Source: Sulfurisphaera ohwakuensis
Lineage (GTDB): Archaea; Thermoproteota; Thermoprotei_A; Sulfolobales; Sulfolobaceae
Assembly: GCF_009729055.1 (NCBI RefSeq)
Contig: NZ_CP045484.1
Coordinates: 186,001-250,000 of the forward strand
Length of the DNA: 64,000 nt
Reading direction: 5' to 3'
Numbering within the stretch: position 1 is the stretch's first letter; each line of letters starts with the position of its first letter. Shown here piece by piece: positions 30,721-37,888 of this stretch. A program made the translations under genes and the position numbers. Under the pieces are notes generated by a model that was not told the origin of the DNA, made no database searches, and was given only the letters and a program-made list of their open reading frames with translations.

Positions 30721-32379
30721 TTAGAAGCTTTTCCTATTAATATATATTAAAATACCTATAACTATAATAACGATTACTATTAGGATTATAAATAGTGAAG
30801 CGGATAAGTTGTTATGAGTTTGTGTAGTAGTGTTATTGGAAGTTGTTGATATATGAATAGTTGATGATGAATTAAAAGTAATCAAGTATACATTTATTTG
30901 AATATTAGGCATTAGAGAAGAAGGATTGGTATATGTTGATGTATATGCTACGTAATAACACATTGGTGAAACTTCTGCTACCTTAACCCCTACTAAGCTA
31001 ATTATATTAAGTAAATTAACATTAGAAATTTCTCCAAGATTATAATAAAATTTCAGTGAGCCATTAGTATTAAGGAAGAGTATATAATAATCACTTGACC
31101 TGTTTCCTAGTAATATCATAGAATTAGATATAAGTGATTGAGTAACCTCTAAACCTAGAGTGTAGGAATAAACTTCATTATATATAACAGTTATATTACT
31201 TCCTATACTAGCTTCTTCTGGGTTACTTACTAGAATGAAATTATTAGAGATAAAAACGTTAGTTAATGGTTGAGTATAGTTAAACGATATCGTCTTACCA
31301 TCAGGAGTTGTTATAGTCTTTAGAACTGTTCTCTCTTTAAATGGTATCTTAGCTATAGTATATATTTTCCCATCGCTATATTTTTGAATAATTATATACT
31401 TTACTGGAGTATTAATAGTAGTTCCTTCATGCTGTAGTACGATTCCATAAAGATTATTTTGAACGTTTGCCAAACCTACAGTATTAGGGTAAATACGGAA
31501 GTTATATATTATATTACCATTATTGAGTGAGACTCCTAATAAACTTTCATTTACTATAGTATAGCTATTATCACTTTTTATTATTGTATAGTTAATGAGA
31601 TATAGTGTATTTCCAATGATAGCATAGTTTGTAAGAGTACTAGAGAAAGATATATTGCCAAATAAAATCTCTGGATTATAGTAGCTTAGGTTATATATTT
31701 TTGACCAGAGTACTTTTCCACTAAGCGATAGTAAAGTAAGATTGTAGGGGATTATAAGATTTTGTGAAATAAAAGTGTCACTGACGTTATATGATAATAC
31801 GAGAATTCCCTCTGGCAATTGAAGTGCGAAAAGAGGTAACTCGTCCTTAAAAACTATCTTTTCATTAGGAAGTAAGATTGTATAATTTGCGTGAGTGAAA
31901 TTAGATGAATATTGAATAAGCGACAAGTAAGTTAAATTATATGAGGGTGGTTCGTTCGTTAGTATTAGACCGTTAAGTGTGTAGTAATTTTGAAACTGAA
32001 GACCTGAAAAGTTGTATATTATAGACTGAGGTCTCCCATTACTTGAACTTTCAACTATTACTATCAAATGGCCATTTAATATTGTGCTTATTATCCCCGA
32101 AACTGAGCTTACAGTTGAGGAATACATTTGATACTTCATTGAAGAGTTTATGAAATATACTATAAGCTCAGATTGTGCTTTTTGAAGTGATGAGAGATTA
32201 ACGTATTCTAGAGTCAATACTAATCCGTGATCATAGGAAATTGCAGAAGTTATTTCAACTACTGGAAGCTGAAATTGTATGGATGATATTGGAGTAACTG
32301 AAGCATAATAAGTAGGAATTATTGTGCTAATAGTAACAAATAATATAATTAAAATAGCCAGATTATATATTCTTCTCAT
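30721..32379 (-). CDS. Large exported protein with C-terminal membrane anchor
   Basis: A 552-residue protein with an N-terminal signal-type helix (RIYNLAILIILFVTISTIIP) and a long extracellular region rich in Ser, Thr, Asn and Tyr with many N-glycosylation sequons. After a short Thr/Ser/Asn-rich stalk (about 505-522) comes a C-terminal helix (SLFIILIVIVIIVIGILIYI) and a basic cytoplasmic end. The repeated strand pattern could form a beta-propeller or repeat sandwich, but I recognise no family. It has its own AT-rich upstream gap of about 150 bases, so it is probably transcribed separately from the genes before it. Confidence 0.75.
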   Translation of the reverse strand: MRRIYNLAILIILFVTISTIIPTYYASVTPISSIQFQLPVVEITSAISYDHGLVLTLEYVNLSSLQKAQSELIVYFINSSMKYQMYSSTVSSVSGIISTILNGHLIVIVESSSNGRPQSIIYNFSGLQFQNYYTLNGLILTNEPPSYNLTYLSLIQYSSNFTHANYTILLPNEKIVFKDELPLFALQLPEGILVLSYNVSDTFISQNLIIPYNLTLLSLSGKVLWSKIYNLSYYNPEILFGNISFSSTLTNYAIIGNTLYLINYTIIKSDNSYTIVNESLLGVSLNNGNIIYNFRIYPNTVGLANVQNNLYGIVLQHEGTTINTPVKYIIIQKYSDGKIYTIAKIPFKERTVLKTITTPDGKTISFNYTQPLTNVFISNNFILVSNPEEASIGSNITVIYNEVYSYTLGLEVTQSLISNSMILLGNRSSDYYILFLNTNGSLKFYYNLGEISNVNLLNIISLVGVKVAEVSPMCYYVAYTSTYTNPSSLMPNIQINVYLITFNSSSTIHISTTSNNTTTQTHNNLSASLFIILIVIVIIVIGILIYINRKSF

Positions 32380-32527
32380 AATTATAGCTACTGTCCTATA
32401 TTTAAAAAATTTTTTATAAGAAACTTTGCCACAACAGAGCTATAAAATATTAATATTTATTGACATTCAAATATTTTATCTAAAGCAGAATATTTTAAAA
32501 ATCAATAATGTAAATAAAACTTTAACT

Positions 32528-32710
32528 TTATATGTTAAATCTTCCCATAATTAAGTATATCTTCTTTTTATCGTCCACATCAATTCTAACAGTTGCCATA
32601 GGCTTTGTTTTTATCGTTTCTCCGCCTTCTAACTCTATGTATATGTTTTTAACTTCTATATCTATGGCATTATAGCCTCTTTCTTTTAGTTTTTCACCTA
32701 ATCTTATCAT
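32528..32710 (-). CDS. Small protein with NAC-like pattern
   Basis: A 60-residue protein that overlaps the preceding gene by four bases (ATGA-type). The sequence LKERGYNAIDIEVKNIYIEL, then an acidic turn, TIKTKPMATVRI and IYLIMGRF, follows the strand order of the NAC domain of archaeal nascent-chain-associated complex (for example an E-x-V-I-I-x-x-x-G-x-x-I-x-x-x-P-x-V ladder). The similarity is by pattern only. A comparable 61-residue protein is encoded at 37.6 kb. The function is unknown. Confidence 0.55.
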   Translation of the reverse strand: MIRLGEKLKERGYNAIDIEVKNIYIELEGGETIKTKPMATVRIDVDDKKKIYLIMGRFNI

Positions 32711-33153
32711 AATTTTATTCTTGATCTCACAATATTTATTATTTTCTCTGGATCTTGCACTTCAATACTAAAAGTTTTTCCATAAATAGTATATATTTCT
32801 AATGCCTTTCTTGAAATTATTTTTCTGGTAATAGGTGATACTACTAGACTTTTATATCTAATATCAACATCTTTTATCTCATTCCAGGGTAGAACAATAT
32901 GCCTAAACTTCCTTATCTCAATTTTATCATCATAAATTATTATTTTTCCTTTATTAATAGCAATCACTGTCAATATTCCAAAGAATATTAAACAGAAGAA
33001 TGAAATATCAAAAACATATTCTAATATTGTAAATAGAGGATTTGGAATATTTCTTATGGATAAAAAAACTGGAATCAAAATAAATAGTGCGGCACTTACT
33101 GAAAGATATAAAAAAGCTCTTTCATATTTAACACCAGTTTCGTATATCTTCAA
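32707..33153 (-). CDS. Membrane protein with PH-like domain
   Basis: A 148-residue protein with two hydrophobic helices (about 17-33 and 45-66) followed by a beta-rich cytoplasmic domain: KIIIYDDKIEIRKFRHIVLP, WNEIKDVDIRYKS, then ALEIYTIYGKTFSIEV. This resembles bacterial-type PH domains that follow two membrane helices. TTG 33153 is chosen because GGTGA stands six bases upstream; a nearer ATG is out of frame. The gene is between the exported protein at 33.2 kb and the NAC-like gene, in one operon. Confidence 0.65.
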   Translation of the reverse strand: MKIYETGVKYERAFLYLSVSAALFILIPVFLSIRNIPNPLFTILEYVFDISFFCLIFFGILTVIAINKGKIIIYDDKIEIRKFRHIVLPWNEIKDVDIRYKSLVVSPITRKIISRKALEIYTIYGKTFSIEVQDPEKIINIVRSRIKL

Positions 33154-33163
33154 TTCATGTCAC

Positions 33164-34219
33164 CTAATAAAAAGAGGTATTGGTAACATCAGTAATATGA
33201 TAATTTAATCCTAACCTTTGTGCAACTAATGCAATCCCATTCTGAGTACCTATAACAAGATATTCTCCTCCTATTGAACCCCCGTATATATTGTTTGGTG
33301 GTGGATATAAGCCTGCCATAAATCCATAGTCTTCAGATATATTAATTGACTGTGCATAGTATAAGTTAGTATTCTTACCATTAACATAAAAGTTAAACAG
33401 AGCAGCAAAGTATGGATTATTTATTGCGAATTGATATTGAGACCCTGTATGTACTTCAATTCCCGCAGATGGTAAGACTGTATAAACTTTAGTAGATACT
33501 GAATTTATACTTAGATTTGCAGCACTAACGTTTGTCCATGGCCAAATTAAGCCTAAAAAGTAAGTAGCTATTATCTCTTGTGAAGACGAAAGATAATCTA
33601 TAACTCCTTTATTAGTAATCCCAGCAATTTTATTTCCATTCAGTTCTATAATCCATCCATTATTATAATATACTGTTTCATTATATGGACCGTTAGTGCT
33701 TATGTTCATTCCTCCATATATAATATATATCACCGCATAGAACGGTGGATAATTATCTATAAACCATATGTTTAATACTGGAACTACACTCCCATTTGGT
33801 AACATCTCTACAGCATCTTGTATCCACATCCAATTAAACTGTAATTCTACTGGGGGAGGTATCCAGAACCCTGGGAAATATAAGCTGACATTTAGATACC
33901 CAGAAATATTTACCGGGATGTTCAACATATAGGCTATTGCACAGTTAGAAGCATTTATATTAAATCCTGAATGCCAAACTACTGTGTAAAGATTATAACC
34001 TGTTTGTGTTGAGTATCCTCCTACTGCCCAGTCGTAGTTTGTAAAATTCCCGTTAGTACTAGTAGATAAAATCTTGTTACCAAGTATAGGTAAAAGTAAA
34101 AATTCATCAAGCTTCGGCATGTTATTTCCAGTAGGCATAGTTGAGGTGATTGAATATACTGATGATAATATTAATAGATTAACTATTATTATTGTGCTAA
34201 TTAAAGAGATCTTTGACAT
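33164..34219 (-). CDS. Exported protein of unknown family
   Basis: A 351-residue protein with a signal-type N-terminus (SLISTIIIVNLLILSSVYS). The rest is an aromatic- and Asn-rich extracellular body with many N-x-S/T sequons and no C-terminal anchor. The spacing of QFNWMWIQDAV and NIWFIDNYPP faintly recalls the thermopsin family of secreted acid proteases. I do not see a reliable catalytic motif, so this is only a lead. It begins an operon with the PH-like and NAC-like genes. A TATA-like TTTTAAATACTTC lies about 25-30 bases upstream. Confidence 0.65.
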   Translation of the reverse strand: MSKISLISTIIIVNLLILSSVYSITSTMPTGNNMPKLDEFLLLPILGNKILSTSTNGNFTNYDWAVGGYSTQTGYNLYTVVWHSGFNINASNCAIAYMLNIPVNISGYLNVSLYFPGFWIPPPVELQFNWMWIQDAVEMLPNGSVVPVLNIWFIDNYPPFYAVIYIIYGGMNISTNGPYNETVYYNNGWIIELNGNKIAGITNKGVIDYLSSSQEIIATYFLGLIWPWTNVSAANLSINSVSTKVYTVLPSAGIEVHTGSQYQFAINNPYFAALFNFYVNGKNTNLYYAQSINISEDYGFMAGLYPPPNNIYGGSIGGEYLVIGTQNGIALVAQRLGLNYHITDVTNTSFY

Positions 34220-34567
34220 TTGTAAATTAGTAAGAAGAAGAAGTATTTAAAATTTTATGATCGTAGATTTATATAGGAGAAAGATTAATATAGACATAGT
34301 ACCATTACCATTATTTGAATAGAATATATGTAGAAATAAAAAATATTATAATTTGTAACTGACTATGTTATACATAATCAAAAAGAGTATAAATACAATA
34401 TTAAAAACGCTATAATATATGATAAAAGAAAGTATAATTATGAATATCTATATAAATATTACTGTACAACTTTACAGTGCATATCAAAATAATGATAACG
34501 GTATATTTTCAGCTTTTTATAGAGTAATATTTATATAGTTTGTTGAAATAGAGAAAAATGACCAAAA
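34220..34567. promoter_or_regulatory. Divergent promoter region of the export island
   Basis: About 350 AT-rich bases separating the minus-strand exported-protein operon from the plus-strand peptide and transporter genes. Near the right end, ATATTTATATAGT (34528-34540) is a good TATA element about 30 bases before the start of the 42-residue peptide. A 39-codon frame from 34420 to 34539 is probably accidental because it runs into this promoter. Confidence 0.55.
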
Positions 34568-34696
34568 ATGGCGGCAACAGAAGCAGTAGGTCTTGGTAAT
34601 ATACTACAACTTTTAGAGCAACTTTTAGATGCATTATTAGAACTCTTAATGGAGATAATAAACGCTCTAATAGGTGCACTATTAGGAGCACTTTAA
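34568..34696 (+). CDS. 42-residue very hydrophobic peptide
   Basis: A short frame ATG-TAA encoding MAATEAVGLGNILQLLEQLL, then DALLELLMEIINALIGALLG and AL. More than a third of residues are leucine, spaced as in an amphipathic or membrane-inserting helix, with acidic residues on one face and no basic residue. A strong TATA box 30 bases upstream predicts a leaderless or near-leaderless message. No signal peptide or cysteines are present. It could be a membrane peptide, a toxin or bacteriocin-like peptide, or a structural component. The strand asymmetry, promoter and clean amino-acid bias support a real gene, but no homologue is known to me. Confidence 0.6.
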   Translation: MAATEAVGLGNILQLLEQLLDALLELLMEIINALIGALLGAL

Positions 34697-34792
34697 AATC
34701 TGATCTAAGATATAATTATTTTTTTAGTTATTTTCTTGTTTCTTCTTATACTTATTACAAAAATTTATATGCAATCTATGATAATTTATAAT

Positions 34793-35062
34793 ATGGCAAT
34801 TAGATGTATTTATTGTGGTTCAACAGATGTTATAAAATACGGTAAAACTAGGACTGGTAAACAATTGTATTATTGTAAATCATGTAATAAATATTGGGTT
34901 AAGGGAGGAATTTTCCACAGATATCCTAAGGAAGTTAAGGATATGATAGTTAGAATAATACTAGAAGGGAAGTCAGTTAAAGAAGTATCAAAGGAATTCA
35001 ATATACCAGTAGCAACTATCTATAAGTGGCTAAAGGAGGTGAAAATTAATGAGAATAATTAA
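34793..35062 (+). CDS. Zinc-ribbon plus helix-turn-helix protein, InsA-like
   Basis: An 89-residue protein. The zinc ribbon at the N-terminus is CIYCGSTDVIKYGKTRTG then YYCKSCNKYW. The HTH at 45-85 reads EGKSVKEVSKEFNIPVATIY. This is the architecture of the InsA half of IS1-type transposases, without the InsB catalytic half. With a TATA-like AAAATTTATAT about 25 bases upstream of ATG 34793 it may be a domesticated DNA-binding regulator of the island. It overlaps the next gene by 14 bases. Confidence 0.75.
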   Translation: MAIRCIYCGSTDVIKYGKTRTGKQLYYCKSCNKYWVKGGIFHRYPKEVKDMIVRIILEGKSVKEVSKEFNIPVATIYKWLKEVKINENN

Positions 35063-35855
35063 AAAGGGGCTTATATTTCTCTTTATACTCTTGATGGGTA
35101 TATCCATTTGTATAACAGTTTCTTATTCACATGCTTATTACTTGGTTTATCAGGTAAATCTAACAATAAATTCATTCATTACAGAAAATTATAATGCTAC
35201 CATTATATTATATCTGAAAAATTATTCCTCTACTGAGATAACATTCTCTGTAATAGGAATCGGGAATCTCTACTCTTTTGCTCAAAAAACTAATTTCAAC
35301 ATATCAAAGGTTATCTTAATGGAAGCCTATAACGGTACTTACATAAAACCTATAGGGTTAGGTGAAGGTTTCCCTATGCTTAATAGTACTGAACTAAAAT
35401 CCTTGCGCTCTGAGAAATTTTTCGGTAACAATAACGGTACTTACTATAATGTGAGCAAAGAAGTAATAGATATAGAAGGCATAAAATATCAAACATACAG
35501 GATTTACGGAAATAGGGTCGGAGTGGGTGAGTCCGGATCTATATGTATATTTGTGAACCAGTCTAATGGTGTGGTAATTAAACTCGTGGAGAATGCTAGT
35601 AGTTTTTTGGGGTCAATATTCATTACAGTGACATTAGTAAAAGCTTCATTACCATCTTATCTATTGCAAAGTAATATAGTATCAACAACTACTGTAATAG
35701 CTTTTACAGAAACTTCTTCTATTAAAACTACATCTAACTTTACTTCTCATGAGTTCAATAATTTGTCTTCTAATATTCTAGTATTCATTGTATTTGTTAT
35801 GATTGCTATAGTAATAATCCTTGTGATATTATTGAAGAAAAGTGAAATTAAATGA
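35049..35855 (+). CDS. Exported protein with C-terminal membrane anchor
   Basis: A 268-residue protein with a signal-type helix (KGLIFLFILLMGISICITVS) and an extracellular Asn-glycosylation-rich body. Next are a Thr/Ser-rich stalk (about 215-235), a C-terminal helix (LVFIVFVMIAIVIILVILL) and a basic end. The ATG follows an unusually strong GGAGGTGA site (35034-35041). It precedes an ABC ATPase by 59 bases. It is of the same build as the 552- and 823-residue proteins of this region; the family is not recognised. Confidence 0.7.
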   Translation: MRIIKKGLIFLFILLMGISICITVSYSHAYYLVYQVNLTINSFITENYNATIILYLKNYSSTEITFSVIGIGNLYSFAQKTNFNISKVILMEAYNGTYIKPIGLGEGFPMLNSTELKSLRSEKFFGNNNGTYYNVSKEVIDIEGIKYQTYRIYGNRVGVGESGSICIFVNQSNGVVIKLVENASSFLGSIFITVTLVKASLPSYLLQSNIVSTTTVIAFTETSSIKTTSNFTSHEFNNLSSNILVFIVFVMIAIVIILVILLKKSEIK

Positions 35856-35914
35856 CGTAAAGGCAAAAATTTGAGATACAATTTTTATAAGTTAACTCAT
35901 AATATAAAAATAAG

Positions 35915-36829
35915 ATGAGTATAGTCATAGAGCATGTGAGTAAATCTTATGGTAAAATTAAGGTATTGAAGGACATTAATATTCCAATAAAGGAACCTGG
36001 TTGTTACGCAATACTTGGTCCTAATGGTGCTGGGAAAACTACATTATTCAGGGTGATTTCTACTTTAGTAGTGCCAGATAATGGTACAGTAAAGATTAAT
36101 GGCTATGATGTATTTAAGGAGCGTGAGAAGGCATTAAAAGATGTTGGTTTTTTGGTCAGTGTGCCAGAACCTCCTGATTTTCTCACCGTTAAAGAATTTA
36201 TAACTTTTTCAGCACGTCTTAGAGGTAAAATATCGGATATAGAAAAGTTAAATAAAATGCTTGATCTTCCTTCTCTAAATCAGAGATGTGGTAAACTTTC
36301 AAAAGGTCAAAAAAGAAGAACATATTTAGCCGCATTGTTGGCACAAGACCCTAAAATTCTGGTACTTGATGAACCTACAGATGGATTAGATCCGGTAGAG
36401 ATAATAAAGATAAAAGAGGTAATAAAAGAGATAAAAAGAGATAAGATAATCCTTTATTCTTCGCATATACTTTCAGAAGTATCTGATATTTGTGATTATG
36501 TGTACATTATGGATAAGGGAAAAATAATTTACAATGGTTCCATATATAATATAAAGAGAATGTTTAGACCTAAAAGTGTTAAGGTTGAATTTAACTATGA
36601 AATCCCTTTAGATGATATCAAACGAACTTTAGGAGCTTTAGTTACTGAGGTGAGACAAGAGGGTAAAATGACTTTTGAATTAGAATTTGATGGTACAGCA
36701 ATAACTAGAAGGGAAATACTTAGAAGATTAGTGGATAGATACGAAGTAAGGAATTTTTATGATGTTGAGACTAATTTGGAAGAAGCATTTGTAAAAATTT
36801 TGAGAGTGTTCGGAGATGGGAGCGTTTAA
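35915..36829 (+). CDS. ABC transporter ATPase (ABC-2 export type)
   Basis: A 304-residue ATPase: Walker A GPNGAGKTTLFR near 34-44, signature LSKGQKRR in place of LSGGQ, Walker B ILVLDEPTDGLDP and the H-loop SSHILSEVSD. A C-terminal domain of about 80 residues follows, as in DrrA/CcmA-like exporters. It overlaps the following permease gene by 14 bases. Together they form a two-gene exporter whose substrate is unknown. Confidence 0.9.
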   Translation: MSIVIEHVSKSYGKIKVLKDINIPIKEPGCYAILGPNGAGKTTLFRVISTLVVPDNGTVKINGYDVFKEREKALKDVGFLVSVPEPPDFLTVKEFITFSARLRGKISDIEKLNKMLDLPSLNQRCGKLSKGQKRRTYLAALLAQDPKILVLDEPTDGLDPVEIIKIKEVIKEIKRDKIILYSSHILSEVSDICDYVYIMDKGKIIYNGSIYNIKRMFRPKSVKVEFNYEIPLDDIKRTLGALVTEVRQEGKMTFELEFDGTAITRREILRRLVDRYEVRNFYDVETNLEEAFVKILRVFGDGSV

Positions 36830-37571
36830 TAACATATATAAATACAATTTGCTTTTCTATATTAGAACTAAAAGGTTTTCAGTTATGTTGCCTTTGGCTC
36901 TAGTTGTATCACTTATTAATACCATGCTTATAGAGGCTGGAATAGTTCAAAAACCTACTTCCGTATACTTATTTACTGAAGCTAATTTAGCGTATTCTGA
37001 AATTCTTTTCATAATTCTCAGCTCAATGTTTGCAGGAGATCTTATCTCGAGGGACTTCTCTAAAGAGGGATTATACATGCTAACACAACCTATAAGTAGA
37101 GAAAAGATATTTTTAGCAAAGTATATTTCAGCGGTCACTATAACACTAATAGTAGTCTTAGTTTATATGCTTGGAGTTTTCGGAACTTCTATAGTCCTTT
37201 ATAATTACTTAATTCCTAACTGGTACGAAATAGTGTATGTCTCCTTCTTAGCTGTATTATCATTATTATCTTTTGTGACACTTTTCAGTGCAATTGTAAA
37301 AAGTCCTACAATTTCAATAACAATTTCAATATTTATTTTGCTAATAATATTTCCTTTAATACAACAGATAATGGAAGACCTTCATAAGACTCCTTTCTTC
37401 GTCATAACTTATGCACTACAGATTATTTTAGCTCTAGCCCAACCAAATATAACACCGTTTATCTCATCACCATCTTTAAGTGAAAGTATTGAGATATTTG
37501 TAAGCTACCTAATATTTGGAGTTATAGTAAGTATGATAACTTATAAAAAAAGGCAGCTAAGTGACGTTTAA
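36816..37571 (+). CDS. ABC-2 type permease
   Basis: A 251-residue integral membrane protein with about six helices. The conserved ABC-2 pattern of a helix 2-3 segment with GDLISRDFSKEGLYMLTQPI then REKIFLAKY is clear. It is translationally coupled to the ATPase. Export of a lipid, peptide or surface molecule is typical of the family. The nearby 42-residue peptide is one candidate cargo, which is inference. Confidence 0.85.
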   Translation: MGAFNNIYKYNLLFYIRTKRFSVMLPLALVVSLINTMLIEAGIVQKPTSVYLFTEANLAYSEILFIILSSMFAGDLISRDFSKEGLYMLTQPISREKIFLAKYISAVTITLIVVLVYMLGVFGTSIVLYNYLIPNWYEIVYVSFLAVLSLLSFVTLFSAIVKSPTISITISIFILLIIFPLIQQIMEDLHKTPFFVITYALQIILALAQPNITPFISSPSLSESIEIFVSYLIFGVIVSMITYKKRQLSDV

Positions 37572-37627
37572 ACATTAGATGAAGTTAAGACTAAGCTTAT
37601 TAATACCTTAGTGCTAACTAGTATTTG

Positions 37628-37813
37628 ATGACAATCGATATTTCAAAAATATTAGGAGCTAAGGGTATAAATGCCGAGAGCCTATCAGGTATTATGAAGA
37701 TTACAATAGAGACTGATAAGGGAGAGAAAATTATACTGACTAATCCTAATGTATCTAAGGTATCATTTCTTGGCTTTGACATATTAGTGATCATAGAAGA
37801 AAGGAAAGATTAA
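37628..37813 (+). CDS. Small NAC-domain-like protein
   Basis: A 61-residue protein starting MTIDISKILGAKGIN. The run SGIMKITIETDKGEKIILTN, then PNVSKVSFLGFDILVIIEE, resembles the NAC domain of nascent polypeptide-associated complex: K-x-x-I-x-x-x-x-G-x-x-I-x-x-x-N-P-x-V, followed by a hydrophobic strand. Canonical archaeal NAC is about 110 residues with a UBA domain, absent here. It lies between the ABC-2 exporter and the large exported protein. The role is unknown. Confidence 0.55.
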   Translation: MTIDISKILGAKGINAESLSGIMKITIETDKGEKIILTNPNVSKVSFLGFDILVIIEERKD

Positions 37814-37888
37814 AATAGGCAAAAAACATCTTTATACATTCTTTTTGCTTATGATTAAACTTATAATAATATAAAACTATAAAAGCAT

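Noticed and set aside
33164..34219. Thermopsin-type acid protease
   Set aside because: Only a faint resemblance in two short phrases; no catalytic motif could be placed, so it is listed as an exported protein of unknown family.
34420..34539. A 39-codon frame upstream of the hydrophobic peptide
   Set aside because: It overlaps the TATA box of the next gene, has no ribosome binding site and shows ordinary AT-rich composition.
34509..34691. Minus-strand 60-codon leucine-rich frame
   Set aside because: It is the antisense shadow of the 42-residue peptide gene and lacks its own promoter.
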